Notes: generated by a model not told the origin, from the sequence alone. A stretch of DNA of 64,000 nt from Gordonia polyisoprenivorans NBRC 16320 = JCM 10675 (GCF_000241325.1 NZ_BAEI01000025.1:1-64000), one strand, 5' to 3'; shown: positions 8,387 through 17,893, counted from the first letter of the stretch. Numbers and translations are program-made.

Positions 8387-9210
8387 CCGCCGACGACGTG
8401 GTCGATCGCACCGAAGCCACATCCCGACGGCGACCCCCGCCCCTACGGGTGGCGGCGTGGATTCTGTTGGCCACCAGTGTCGGTGTGCAGATCGCGTTCC
8501 CCCTCACCGGTGGCGGCAACGTCGTGCTCACCACGATCGTCGTGGTGGCGATGTCGGCAGCAATGCTGTGTCATAGTGCGGCGACGCACGGTGTGCGGGG
8601 ACTGCTCTGCCTGCTCGTCGTGGCCGGCGGTGGCGGTCTGCTCGCCGAGGCCGTCGGGGTTCACACCGGAATCCCGTTCGGGGACTATGCCTATACCGGA
8701 GCACTCGGTGGGGAGATCCTCGGCGTCCCGGTGGTGGTGCCGCTTGCCTGGATCATGATGAGCTGGCCGGCGTTCGTCGTGGCACGACGGATCTCGGGCC
8801 GAAAGCTCTGGGCGGTACCGCTTCTGGGCGCGTATGCGTTGACCGCGTGGGATGTGTTCCTCGATCCGCAGATGGTGGACGCCGGGTACTGGCGATGGTC
8901 GTCGCCGCATCCGGCGTTGCCCGGTGTCGAGGGGATTCCGCTGACCAACTTCCTGGGTTGGCTGCTGGTGTCGGCGTTGATGATGGCGGTGCTCAGCGTG
9001 GCGATCGGGCGTCGGGAACCGGCATCGACGACCGATCGTCGCGCCGCGGAGTTGCTTCCGCTGGTCGCCTACCTGTGGGTGTATGGGTCGTCGGTGATCG
9101 CTCATCTGGTGTTCTTCGGTCGTCCGCCGGTCGCACTGGTCGGCGGACTGGTGATGGGCGTTGTCGCAATCCCGCTGGCCGTCAGCGTGTTTCGGGAGGT
9201 TCGACGATGA
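8383..9210 (+). CDS. cruF: Carotenoid 1,2-hydratase-type membrane protein (CruF family)
   Basis: 275 residues with seven or eight membrane segments. The N-terminal cytosolic tail is rich in arginine (up to about 20). Conserved family blocks visible are GIPFGDYAYT, PLAWIMMSWP, YALTAWDVFLDPQM and GYWRW. These match the Caroten_synth/CruF family, which adds water across the terminal C1'-C2' double bond of a psi end of gamma-carotene or bisanhydrobacterioruberin. The GTG start overlaps the previous stop (GTGA). With the next gene it resembles the CruF-glycosyltransferase pair that makes hydroxylated, glycosylated carotenoids. Confidence 0.85.
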   Translation: MTADDVVDRTEATSRRRPPPLRVAAWILLATSVGVQIAFPLTGGGNVVLTTIVVVAMSAAMLCHSAATHGVRGLLCLLVVAGGGGLLAEAVGVHTGIPFGDYAYTGALGGEILGVPVVVPLAWIMMSWPAFVVARRISGRKLWAVPLLGAYALTAWDVFLDPQMVDAGYWRWSSPHPALPGVEGIPLTNFLGWLLVSALMMAVLSVAIGRREPASTTDRRAAELLPLVAYLWVYGSSVIAHLVFFGRPPVALVGGLVMGVVAIPLAVSVFREVRR

Positions 9211-10373
9211 TCATCCGGCCGCGGGACGTCCTCCGATGGGTCGTGAACTCCGGTACCGCATTGGCGTCGGCCTCCCTTGTGCTGACGATCTCCAATGCCC
9301 GACGGATTCGTACCCCGGATGTCGATGCGCTGCCCGTCGCCGAGCCGTTGTCGGTGCTCATCCCGATGCGCGACGAGGCCGCGAACGCGCCGGGGTGTCT
9401 GCGTGCGGTGCTCGCGGCGATCGATCGTTGGCCAGGGCCGGCCCGGATCGTGGTCGTCGATGATGATTCGACCGACGACACCGCGGAGATCCTCGCGATC
9501 TGCGCGGCCAACGACCCGCGCGTCACGGTTGTCGCGGGAACACCGCCGCCGGCCGGATGGCTCGGCAAGTCGTGGGCGTGTCATCAAGCAGCACAAAATG
9601 TTCCGTGTGGCGGGATTCTCGCCTTCGTCGACGCCGATGTGCGGGTCAGCCCGTTCGCCTTCACCGCGACCGTCGCGGCCCTGCGCGTTGCCGGGCTGGC
9701 ACTGTTGTGCCCGTATCCCCGTCAACTCGCCGACAGCCCGGCCGAGCGGCTGATCCAGCCGCTGCTGCAATGGTCGTGGATGAGCACGCTGCCGCTCGGG
9801 ATCGCGGAGCGGTCGTCGCGTCCGAGCCTGTCCGCGGCAAACGGCCAGTTCCTCGTCGTCGATGCCGAGATCTACCACCGAGCGGGCGGCCACGCGGCCG
9901 TCGCGGGTGAGGTTCTCGAGGACATCGCCCTGCTCCGTGCGATCAAGTCCGTCGGCGGCCTGGGCGGGGTGGGTGCCGGTGCGCACCTGGCGCAATGCCG
10001 GATGTATCACGGCCACCGCGAGATTCGGGAGGGCTACCGTAAGTCGTTGTGGTCGGCGTTCGGCTCACCCGCCGGGGCCGTCGGTGTGGTGGCGATGCTG
10101 GTGCTGGCCTACATCGTCCCGGCGGTGGCGGCGCTCACGGGTTCTCGGATCGGGCTGCTGGGGTACGCCGCCGGGGTGGCGTCGCGAGCGATCTCGGCGT
10201 CTGTCACCGGCGGGCGCGCGTGGCCGGACGCGTTGGCTCATCCGTTGTCCATCGCGGGTTTCGCGGCGCTCACCGCGGATTCGCTGCAGGCGCATCGCCG
10301 AGACCGATTGCGCTGGAAAGGGCGTTCGCTTCCCGGGACGACACCGCGAGGGCGGGTGACTCGCCGTGGCTGA
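9207..10373 (+). CDS. Family 2 glycosyltransferase of the carotenoid operon (CruC-like)
   Basis: 388 residues. The catalytic GT-A domain is at about 45-280: PLSVLIPMRDEAANAP, VVVDDDSTDDT for nucleotide binding, the metal-binding FVDADVR (DxD-like), and a later EVLEDIALLRAIK block that holds the general-base region. The C-terminus has about three membrane segments (285-365). Its position between cruF and a crtI-family desaturase, with 4-nt and 8-nt overlaps, argues that it glycosylates the hydroxyl made by CruF, as CruC does. Sugar and acceptor are not determinable from sequence. The ATG overlaps the cruF stop. Confidence 0.82.
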   Translation: MIIRPRDVLRWVVNSGTALASASLVLTISNARRIRTPDVDALPVAEPLSVLIPMRDEAANAPGCLRAVLAAIDRWPGPARIVVVDDDSTDDTAEILAICAANDPRVTVVAGTPPPAGWLGKSWACHQAAQNVPCGGILAFVDADVRVSPFAFTATVAALRVAGLALLCPYPRQLADSPAERLIQPLLQWSWMSTLPLGIAERSSRPSLSAANGQFLVVDAEIYHRAGGHAAVAGEVLEDIALLRAIKSVGGLGGVGAGAHLAQCRMYHGHREIREGYRKSLWSAFGSPAGAVGVVAMLVLAYIVPAVAALTGSRIGLLGYAAGVASRAISASVTGGRAWPDALAHPLSIAGFAALTADSLQAHRRDRLRWKGRSLPGTTPRGRVTRRG

Positions 10374-11851
10374 GGTCATCGTGGTCGGGGCGGGCGTCGG
10401 CGGGCTGGCCGCAGCCCTCCGGCTGCAGCACGCCGGGCATCGGGTGAGCGTCCTCGAGCAATCGACTGCGGTGGGCGGCAAACTCGGAACCCTGGAGCAC
10501 GACGGCTTCGTCTTCGACACCGGCCCGTCGTTGGTGACGATGCCACACATCCTCGCCGAACTGTTCGCGGCGACCGGCGCACCCGTCGACGACGTTCTCG
10601 AACTGCAGCGGCTGCCGATCGCCGCCCGGTACCGGTTTCCGGACGGCACCGGTCTCGATCTTCCCGGCGATTTCGCCGAGATCCCTGCTGCACTCGACGC
10701 CGCTCTCGGAGCCGGATGCGGCGCGCAGTGGTCGGGGTTCCTCGATCGCGCCCGCAGGATCTGGGACGCCACCCACGGGCCATTCCTCGAAGCGCCGATC
10801 AGCCTGCGCGACATGGCTTCGCTCGCGCGCAGTGTGGACGACATGCGGACTGTCGCCCCGTGGTCGTCGTTGCGGGGCCTTGCGTCCCGGTATCTGCGCG
10901 ACCCACGGCTGCGCATGATGGCCGACAGGTATGCCACCTATACCGGCTCCGACCCGCGTCGCGCCCCGGCCGCGCTGGCGAGTGTTCCCTGGGCCGAACA
11001 GCGCTGGGGCTCCTGGTATGTGCGCGGCGGCCTCGGCCGCATCGCGGTCGGTCTCACCGATCGGCTCAACGCTCTCGGCGGACACATCGAGACCGGGACC
11101 GCGGTGCGCGAGATCCGTGTCCGCGACGGCCGCGCCGACGGTGTCGTCACCGCGTCCGGCGACCTGCGTCGCGGATCTGGTGGTCGCCAACGCTGATGCA
11201 GCTCAGGTGTATTCCTCACTTGTGTACACATCGACGGCGCGGCGACAGCTTCGCCGATTGCAGCGGAGCACACCGTCGTTGTCGGGGTTCGTCATTCTGC
11301 TCGCCCTCGACGACGAGCCACCCGGACAGCCACATCATCGGGTGTTGTTCCCCGCCGACTATGACGCCGAGTTCGACGCGGTCTTCGGCCGCCACGGAGC
11401 ACCACGTCCCGTCGCCGATCCCACCGTTTACATCACCGCACCGGACGACCCGGCCATCGTCCCCGCCGCGGGAACCGGCGCGTGGTTCATCCTGGTGAAT
11501 GCGCCGCGCCACGACCCGGATTCGGGGATGGATTGGGACAGCGACGGTCTCGTGCAGACCTACGCCGACCACGTGCTGGAGGTGATGGCCGCTCGCGGAA
11601 CCGACGTCCGCCATCGCATCCGTCACCGGTTCGTACTCAGCCCCGCTGATCTCGCCCGCCGCACCCTGACACCCGGCGGTTCGATCTACGGGAGCTCATC
11701 CAACGGTCCGCGCGCCGCGTTCTTGCGCCCCGCCAACGCCTCCCCCATCCCCGGTCTCTACCTCGTCGGCGGTTCGGCCCACCCCGGCGGCGGCCTGCCG
11801 TTGGTTTTGCTGTCCGCGAAGATCACCGCAGGGCTCATCGGCCGGGCGTAG
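10366..11851 (+). pseudogene. CrtI-family carotenoid desaturase (CrtD-like), frameshifted
   Basis: Codons from GTG 10366 read MAEVIVVGAGVGGLAAALRL (FAD-binding GxGxxG) and TGPSLVTMPHILAEL, and continue to ASGDLR at 11169. They then run to a stop at 11194-11196. From 11171 the next frame continues the family exactly: ADLVVANADAAQVYSS through the C-terminal GLYLVGGSAHPGGGLPLVLL, ending at 11851. Skipping the single C at 11170 gives 494 residues, normal for CrtI/CrtD enzymes. With CruF and the glycosyltransferase, a 3,4-desaturase role (CrtD) is plausible. The shift may be a real one-base insertion or a sequencing error. The split halves are probably inactive if the shift is real. Confidence 0.85.
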
Positions 11852-11893
11852 GCGAGCGCTCCATCGCCACACCGGATACCCTTCGGCACAAGA

Positions 11894-12000
11894 GGTCTCG
11901 AGGCTCCTCGCTAGCGCTCGCCGGCACCTCGACCACCGTATGGAAGCCGTCCCCCTCTCGATGGTCGAGGTGCGAGGCGCATGCGCCGAGCCTCGAGACC
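11894..12000. repeat. Palindromic GGTCTCGAGGCTC element, copy B1
   Basis: A 107-bp inverted repeat. The left arm is GGTCTCGAGGCTCCTCGCTA, continuing to GGCACCTCGACCA. The right arm is TCGATGGTCGAGGTGCGAGG, ending GAGCCTCGAGACC. It lies between the convergent 3' ends of the crtD-like gene and crtI, where it could act as a two-way terminator. The gap 11852-12184 holds only this copy and B2. Confidence 0.85.
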
Positions 12001-12056
12001 ACCGTCGCCGGTACTGTTTTCGTCCCACCGTGGCCCGGAAACCCTTCAGCACAAGA

Positions 12057-12153
12057 GGTCTCAAGGCTCCTCGCTAGCGCTCGTCGGCACCTCGACCAGC
12101 GTAGTAATACCTCGATGGTCGAGGTGCGAGGCGCATGCGCCGAGCCTCGAGAC
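12057..12153. repeat. Palindromic GGTCTCGAGGCTC element, copy B2
   Basis: A second copy, 163 bp after B1 in the same orientation. It shares the outside flank CCCTTC[G/A]GCACAAGA as well as the arms. The shared flank shows that B1 and B2 arose by tandem duplication of a unit of about 163 bp rather than by two independent insertions. Differences include TCTCAAGG for TCTCGAGG in the left tip. Confidence 0.85.
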
Positions 12154-12184
12154 TGCCTGCCACAGAGTCGGTTTCACACCACCA

Positions 12185-13765
12185 CTAGGGAGCCACCGAC
12201 GGCCCGGTGGAATGGTCTCCGCGTAGGCGCTTGCGGATCAGTTCGGCGCTGATCAGGCACATGGGCAGTCCGATGCCGGGGCGGGTCGAGCCGCCGGCAT
12301 AGTAGAGGCCGTCCACCTTGCGTGATCGATTGGTGGCGCGCAGGAAAGCGCTCTGGCGCAACGTATGTGCGGGCCCGAGCGCACCACCGGACCACGAGTT
12401 GACGTCGACGGCGAAATCGCCCGGACCCATCGTGCGGCGTACGACGATCCGATCGGCGAGGTCCTCGATGCCCGCCCAGTCGGCGACGAGTTCGATGGCG
12501 CGGTCCGCGGCCTGCTCGATCACGGGATCGCCTGCCCCGTCGACACCACCGCGCCCCAGCGAGGGATCGGGCGGTACGGGTACCAGGATGAACAGATTCT
12601 CATGCTCGCTCGGCGCCACCGTATCGTCGGTCGCCGACGGCCGACACACATACAGCGATGCGGGCTCGGGGACGCGGGTGGGTTCGGTGAAGATGGCGTC
12701 GAAGTTCGCGTGCCAGTCCTGCGTGAAGAACAGCGAGTGGTGCGCGAGTTGTGGCAGCCGCCCACGCACCCCGAGAAAGACCAGCACCGCCCCGGGCCCC
12801 GACATCCGGCGGTCCCACCACCGTTGCGGGAATGTCTGCAATCTTCGTGGCAACAAGCGAGTTTCGAGGTGATGCAGATCGGTCGCGCCGATCACGATGT
12901 CGGCAGGCAACACGTGCTCGGCACCGTCCGCAGCGGTCACCCGCACCCCGGTGACCGTCGCCCGCCTCCCGACCGGTCCGCGACCCGAATCGCGGGTACA
13001 GATCTCGGTTGCCGCCACCCCCGTTTGCAGCCGCGCGCCGTGATCGACGGCGACACCGACGAGCGCGTCGACGAATCGGGTGAAACCCCCTTGCGGGTAT
13101 CGGACTCCGTCGTCGAGATCCAACCAGCTCATCAGGTGATACATCGCGGGCGCACGCTCGGGCGACGCCCCGAGGAACACTGCCGGGTAGCCGAGGATCT
13201 GCCGTAGTCTCCGGTCACGAAAGTGCCTGGCGGTGAACGACTCCAGGCTCTCGGTCAGCAGTCGCGCCAGCCGCGGGAGACGGCGCAGCAGTTCGGTGGC
13301 GGTGAAGGCCCGGGCCGACTCGAAGCTGGTGTACAGGAATCGTCGAACGGCCACGTCGTAGGTGTCGCGTGCCGACTCCAGGTACTCGTCGAATCGCACG
13401 CCTGCACCGGGTTCGTTGCGCTCGAACAACTCTCGGTTGCGAGCACGGTCACCGGAGATCTCCAGCGGGTCCTGCTCACCTTCGAAGAACACCCGGTAGC
13501 CGGGTTCGAGTCGGGTGAGCTCCAGTTGCTCCGCCGTCGACGTCCCCAGCAGCGCGAAGAAGTGGTCGAAGACCTGCGGCATCAGCCACCACGACGGCCC
13601 GGTGTCGAAGCGGAAGCCGTCTTTCTCCCAACTCCCGGCCCGCCCACCGGGATTCGCGTTCTTCTCGACGATATCGACGTCGTGCCCGTCGGCGGCCAAC
13701 AACGCCGCAGTGGCCAGCCCGGCCACACCGCCGCCGATGACGACGACCTTCTTCGGTGTGGTCAC
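12185..13765 (-). CDS. crtI: Phytoene desaturase
   Basis: 526 residues, FAD-dependent, converting phytoene stepwise to neurosporene or lycopene at the membrane. The N-terminal dinucleotide motif is GGGVAGLATAALLAADGHDV (11-30), followed by NPGGRAGSWEKDGFRFDTGP, the diagnostic CrtI block. The C-terminal FAD block GLYYAGGSTRPGIGLPMCLI lies near 485-504. It is the last gene of the minus-strand idi-crtB-crtI operon; its ATG (13763-13765) overlaps the crtB stop by 4 nt. Compared with the frameshifted desaturase on the other strand this copy is intact, so lycopene formation should be preserved. Confidence 0.93.
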   Translation of the reverse strand: MTTPKKVVVIGGGVAGLATAALLAADGHDVDIVEKNANPGGRAGSWEKDGFRFDTGPSWWLMPQVFDHFFALLGTSTAEQLELTRLEPGYRVFFEGEQDPLEISGDRARNRELFERNEPGAGVRFDEYLESARDTYDVAVRRFLYTSFESARAFTATELLRRLPRLARLLTESLESFTARHFRDRRLRQILGYPAVFLGASPERAPAMYHLMSWLDLDDGVRYPQGGFTRFVDALVGVAVDHGARLQTGVAATEICTRDSGRGPVGRRATVTGVRVTAADGAEHVLPADIVIGATDLHHLETRLLPRRLQTFPQRWWDRRMSGPGAVLVFLGVRGRLPQLAHHSLFFTQDWHANFDAIFTEPTRVPEPASLYVCRPSATDDTVAPSEHENLFILVPVPPDPSLGRGGVDGAGDPVIEQAADRAIELVADWAGIEDLADRIVVRRTMGPGDFAVDVNSWSGGALGPAHTLRQSAFLRATNRSRKVDGLYYAGGSTRPGIGLPMCLISAELIRKRLRGDHSTGPSVAP

Positions 13766-14685
13766 CGGCTCGATACCCCTCCCGCTCGTGGATACCCGCG
13801 ACGCACCGCCGCCGCAGCAGCGATACGGGCCTTCACCGGTCCGGGCACCCGTACGCGCGTGGTCACCGCGTCCGCCGGTGCCACCTTGCGCAGACGCGCC
13901 GACAACTCGGCGAACAGATCATGGGCGGTACATACCGCGACCCGTGCCTCACCGGGCAGGTCGGGAATGATGCGCGCCGCGGCGGCCAGATCGTCGTCGA
14001 CGTCGTCGAGCCACCGCTGCCACGCCTCATCGCTCGGGGCCTGCGGGTCGAGGCCGGTCAGATAGCGTCGGCCGAGTTCACCATCATCGACTCCGAGGTC
14101 GCGCAAGAAGTTGACCTTCTGAAAAGCGGCCCCGAGACGCTTCGCCCCCGGCGCCATCGCCGCGTAGCGGACGTCGCGGTCGGGTTCCTCGGCAAGGAAC
14201 GCCCGCAGACACATCAGCCCGACCACCTCGGCCGACCCGTAGATGTAGGTGGACAGACTGTCCTCGTCGTGCACTCGGCAGGTCAGGTCGGTGCGCATGG
14301 ACGCGAAGAACGGCGCGGTCAGCGCGGCGTCGACGCCGACCCTGCGGGCGGTGCGGGCGAAGGCGTGGACCACCAGGTTGGTGCTCGCCCCGGTGTCCAT
14401 CGCCGCGAGGGTGTCCGCCTCGAGCTGATCGAGCGCGACCCGCCTGCTCTCGACGTCCTGGCCGGGCCGCGGGGCGTCGACGATCTCGTCGGCCACACGC
14501 ACCAACGCATAGATGTTGCGGACGTCTCGGCGGATCGGGCCGGCCAGTAATCGAGAGGCGAGGCCGAAGGAGGACGAATACGAGCGGATCACCAGGTCGG
14601 CGCTGGCGTCGGCGACGTCGTCGTAGCGCACATACGGACGGGTCATCGCAGCCGATCGGTGCGACCCCATCTGGCGCAGGCTCAT
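13762..14685 (-). CDS. crtB: Phytoene synthase
   Basis: 307 residues from an ATG that overlaps the idi stop codon (ATGA). It joins two GGPP molecules to 15-cis-phytoene. Both aspartate-rich Mg-diphosphate motifs are present: DEIVD (66-70) in YALVRVADEIVDAP, and DLGVD (196-200) in QKVNFLRDLGVDD. The SYSSSFGLASRLL block near 35-48 is also typical of squalene/phytoene synthases. A later in-frame ATG at 14646 would lose 13 N-terminal residues and is less likely, because translational coupling supports 14685. Confidence 0.93.
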   Translation of the reverse strand: MSLRQMGSHRSAAMTRPYVRYDDVADASADLVIRSYSSSFGLASRLLAGPIRRDVRNIYALVRVADEIVDAPRPGQDVESRRVALDQLEADTLAAMDTGASTNLVVHAFARTARRVGVDAALTAPFFASMRTDLTCRVHDEDSLSTYIYGSAEVVGLMCLRAFLAEEPDRDVRYAAMAPGAKRLGAAFQKVNFLRDLGVDDGELGRRYLTGLDPQAPSDEAWQRWLDDVDDDLAAAARIIPDLPGEARVAVCTAHDLFAELSARLRKVAPADAVTTRVRVPGPVKARIAAAAAVRRGYPRAGGVSSR

Positions 14686-15239
14686 GACGTCTCTCGCTCC
14701 GGCACACGGTAGGGGTGAGCACCGAGCGCATGCACCTGATCGACGAACCACGGGCTGAGCAGCCACGGGGTGCGTCGCGCCGCCGACCACACGTCGTCGA
14801 CGTCGGTCCACGCGACGTCCATCACCTCATCGGGGTTGGGCCGCAGTGGACCGGCCGGGCGCGCGACGAACACCGGGCACACCTCGTTCTCCACCACACC
14901 GCTGGCATCGACGGCCCGGTAGCGGAAATCGGGTAGGACACAGCGCACATCGGTGACGTCGAGACCCAATTCCCGTTGCGCGTAGCGATGCACGGCGTCG
15001 ACGGCACTCTCCCCGGGTCGGGGGTGTCCGCAGTAGGAGTTGGTCCACACACCCGGCCAGGTCTTCTTCCTCAGCGCCCGGCGGGTCATCAGCAACCGGC
15101 CGGCTTCGACGAGATGGCAGGAGAAGGCAAAGTGCAGCGGGGTGGAGGTGGTGTGCACCGATGTGCGGTCGGCGGTACCGCACGGCGTGCCGTCGGGCTC
15201 GACGAGTACCACCAGGTCCTCGGCCAGGTCCTCGGTCAT
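14682..15239 (-). CDS. idi: Isopentenyl-diphosphate delta-isomerase, type I
   Basis: 185 residues, Nudix fold, interconverting IPP and DMAPP. It starts MTEDLAEDLVVL after a GAGGAG ribosome binding site. The catalytic cysteine is Cys70 in TNSYCGHPRPGE, and the catalytic glutamate is in ENEVCPVF (117-124). The Nudix-like helix AQRELGLDVTD follows the cysteine block. It is the first gene of the idi-crtB-crtI operon and supplies DMAPP for CrtE on the facing operon. In-frame codons upstream to 15305 lack family similarity. Confidence 0.92.
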   Translation of the reverse strand: MTEDLAEDLVVLVEPDGTPCGTADRTSVHTTSTPLHFAFSCHLVEAGRLLMTRRALRKKTWPGVWTNSYCGHPRPGESAVDAVHRYAQRELGLDVTDVRCVLPDFRYRAVDASGVVENEVCPVFVARPAGPLRPNPDEVMDVAWTDVDDVWSAARRTPWLLSPWFVDQVHALGAHPYRVPERETS

Positions 15240-15362
15240 GCGCGGTCTGCTCCTCGTTGGTCGGTCGGGCCCCGATCGGCCCGGCGTGCCTCCAGACAAC
15301 AGCACTTCGACGCCGACGCAAACTCGGATGGGCCCGGCCCGCAGCCCTCGTGAACGGGTGGC

Positions 15363-17084
15363 TCAGTCCCGATGCAGCAGCGGCAACAACCGCTCGGTCT
15401 TGTCCTGGGTCCAGCCGGGCGGTTGCAGGATGTCGGCCCACGAGTACGGGATGGCGCTCAGATAGTTGTGGCCGTGCCCGTCGGGCACGTTCACCGACAC
15501 GGCCATGTCCGCCGACACCTGCAGGAACGTGACGAACGGCATCCACGTCATCGCCCCGAGCACGTCACGGCCGTGCTCTTCCTTCAGCCACTCCGGCTCG
15601 TTGAGGATGAGCCGCGGCGACCACCAGGCGATCGGGTCCGACGCGTGCTGCAGGTAGACGACGCGGGGGTCGAGCCACGGCGTGTCGGGACGGTTCAGGT
15701 CCGAGGCGTCGGCGATGAACCGGACGTGCCGGCCGTCGTCGTAGATCGGCAGGACCTGTGGCGAACCGGGATCGCGGGCAGCGGTGGCGTCACTCCACAA
15801 CTGGTTGTTGAACGTCGGCCCGACGAACAGGGCACCGTTGGTGCGGGCGACGACCGTCGGCACGGTACCGAAGGCGGCCTCGGCACCGAACGAACCGAGG
15901 CTCTCCCCGAACACGACGACCTTGGGTCGGCGGCCCTCGGGCAGTTGCTGGATACGTGCGTCGACGGCCTCGAACAACGCACTGCCGGCCTGACGCGCGC
16001 GTTCGCTGTCGACGAGGAACGACAGCCAGCTCGGCAGATACGAGTACTGCATCGACACCGTCGCGACGTTGCCGTTGTACATGTACTCCAGTGAGTCGAC
16101 CGTCGCCTTGTTCAGCCACCCCGATCCGGTGGCCGACCCGATGGCCACCACGGCCCGGTCGAGACCGCCGGCACGGACCAGCTCATCGGCGGCCAGGGTG
16201 GCGTTGGCGCGCAGATCATTTCCCGATCCGAGCCCGACGAACGCGCGGATCGGCTCCATCGCGGGCGCCCCGTTGAACGCCGAGAGCTGTTGCACGTCGG
16301 GGCCGTTCGCAACGAATCGCCGGCCCTCCCGGCCGAGCGAGCCCCACGTGACCAGCGAGCCCGGACCACCGGATCGAACCGTGGTCGTCGGTGCCGACGT
16401 GGTCGCATCGGTCTCGTCGTTCGCCGCGGCAAAGGAGGCATTGAGCCACTTCATCGAGTAGTTCGCGACCACGCCGTTGAGGATGAACACGGTGATCAGG
16501 ACGATCACCGTCGCACCGGCGACCGCAGAAATACGGGGCGGCGCAAAGCGATTGAGCTTGCGCACCGACCAGACGACGAGTGCGGCCCAGAGTTGTCCGA
16601 TCACCATCAGCAGCACGAACACGACGACGGAGACGACGATGATCAACGGGTAGGCCGTCCACGAGAGCTGGTCGACCTTCATCAGCGAGCGGATCTCGGT
16701 CTGCCACACCGAATACCAATAGAACATCACCGAGGTGCCCACCGCGAAGATCACACCCAGCGCGGCCCATAGGTACCACGGTGGTGAGGGCCATCGCCGA
16801 TCCCTCGACAACATGAACCGCACCAGCCAGGCGAAGAAGGCGCCGAGACAATAGCCGACGGCGGCCGCGGCGCCGCTGACGATGCCCTGGAACAGCGGCC
16901 CGCGCGGTAACAGTGACGGTGTCGCCGAGAACCAGAGGAATGCCGTTGCCACCGCCAGGCCGGAGTAACTGATCCGGCCGAGGTAGGCCACGGCGCGTTC
17001 CCGTGCCCGTGACCGGTGCGGCTCCGGATTCACGTCCTGCGGGGCGTCGGCGCCGTCGACGGCGTCCACATCAGATTCCGGCAC
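15363..17084 (-). CDS. Membrane-anchored alpha/beta-hydrolase family protein (Abhydrolase_9)
   Basis: 573 residues. The N-terminal half has about five membrane segments (roughly 35-190) and matches the Abhydrolase_9_N type. The C-terminal half is an extracytoplasmic alpha/beta-hydrolase-like domain with the nucleophile elbow GESLGSFG near residue 370 and GLGSGNDLRANA near 265. Such proteins are widespread in mycolata and their substrate is unknown. The chosen GTG at 17084 has an AGGAG ribosome binding site 8 nt upstream; a TTG at 17126 is the only longer alternative. It is divergent from the CPBP protease gene. Confidence 0.8.
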   Translation of the reverse strand: MPESDVDAVDGADAPQDVNPEPHRSRARERAVAYLGRISYSGLAVATAFLWFSATPSLLPRGPLFQGIVSGAAAAVGYCLGAFFAWLVRFMLSRDRRWPSPPWYLWAALGVIFAVGTSVMFYWYSVWQTEIRSLMKVDQLSWTAYPLIIVVSVVVFVLLMVIGQLWAALVVWSVRKLNRFAPPRISAVAGATVIVLITVFILNGVVANYSMKWLNASFAAANDETDATTSAPTTTVRSGGPGSLVTWGSLGREGRRFVANGPDVQQLSAFNGAPAMEPIRAFVGLGSGNDLRANATLAADELVRAGGLDRAVVAIGSATGSGWLNKATVDSLEYMYNGNVATVSMQYSYLPSWLSFLVDSERARQAGSALFEAVDARIQQLPEGRRPKVVVFGESLGSFGAEAAFGTVPTVVARTNGALFVGPTFNNQLWSDATAARDPGSPQVLPIYDDGRHVRFIADASDLNRPDTPWLDPRVVYLQHASDPIAWWSPRLILNEPEWLKEEHGRDVLGAMTWMPFVTFLQVSADMAVSVNVPDGHGHNYLSAIPYSWADILQPPGWTQDKTERLLPLLHRD

Positions 17085-17178
17085 TGGCCACGCTCCTGTC
17101 GTCCGCGCCCCGACGGTCGGGCACAATCGGTCGGAAACATCTTGTCAGACGGCATATCGCGGCAGAAGGGCAGAATGT

Positions 17179-17889
17179 ATGTCTCTCCCGGGGCGCCGGT
17201 TCGCGTGGCTGTGCGTCGGCGTGGTGGCGGTTCTCGTCGGGGTGCAGGTGCTGATCTTCGTGACCCCGGTTCCCGGTGTGCAGTGGGCGGTGCCGATCGC
17301 CGCAGTGCTCATCCTCGTTCTTGCCAAGGTCGTTGGTCTCTCGTGGACGGATCTCGGTCTGGGTCGACGATCACTCGGTACGGGTCTGCGCTACGCGGCG
17401 GTCATCATCGGTGCGGTTGCCGTGGTCACCGCGGTCGGCGTCGCCCTTCCGTGGACGCGCGATCTGTTCCACAACGACGCCTATCGGGACGTCCACGCGG
17501 CGCTGGTGTCTGCACTCGTCCTCATCCCGATCCACACCATCCTGGCCGAGGAGGTGATCTTCCGCGGTGTGCTGCTCGGTGCGCTGCGGCGGATCTGCAG
17601 TCCCCGGACAGCGCTGATCGTGCAGGCCGGGCTGTTCGGACTGTGGCACGTCGGCTCGTCGATGGGGCTCTCGGCACACAATCAGGGCCTCGGTGACATC
17701 GTGGGCAGCGGCCCGTTGGCCACGTTCGCCGGTGTCGCGCTCGCCGTCGTCGTGACCGGCGGCGCGGGAACCTTGCTCGGCTGGTTACGGATTCGCAGCG
17801 GGAGCCTGCTCGCGCCGATCGCCTTGCACTGGTCGGTCAACGGCCTCGGCGCGATCGCCGCGGCGATCGCGTGGCAGCTGCCGGGGTGA
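17179..17889 (+). CDS. CPBP-family intramembrane metalloprotease
   Basis: 236 residues with about seven membrane helices. The CAAX-protease and bacteriocin-processing (Abi) motifs are complete: EEVIFR with Glu124, Glu125 and Arg129; LFGLWH with His157; and a final HWSVN motif (histidine near 215). These residues form the intramembrane zinc or general-base site in the Rce1 family. Substrate is unknown; some actinobacterial members act in secretion or self-immunity. It stands alone, divergent from the hydrolase and convergent with the TetR gene 4 bp downstream. Confidence 0.88.
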   Translation: MSLPGRRFAWLCVGVVAVLVGVQVLIFVTPVPGVQWAVPIAAVLILVLAKVVGLSWTDLGLGRRSLGTGLRYAAVIIGAVAVVTAVGVALPWTRDLFHNDAYRDVHAALVSALVLIPIHTILAEEVIFRGVLLGALRRICSPRTALIVQAGLFGLWHVGSSMGLSAHNQGLGDIVGSGPLATFAGVALAVVVTGGAGTLLGWLRIRSGSLLAPIALHWSVNGLGAIAAAIAWQLPG

Positions 17890-17893
17890 ACGG

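Noticed and set aside
11150..11200. Programmed frameshift in the CrtD-like gene.
   Set aside because: No slippery heptamer or downstream stimulatory structure is evident at 11170, and CrtI-family enzymes are not known to use recoding; mutation or sequencing error is simpler.
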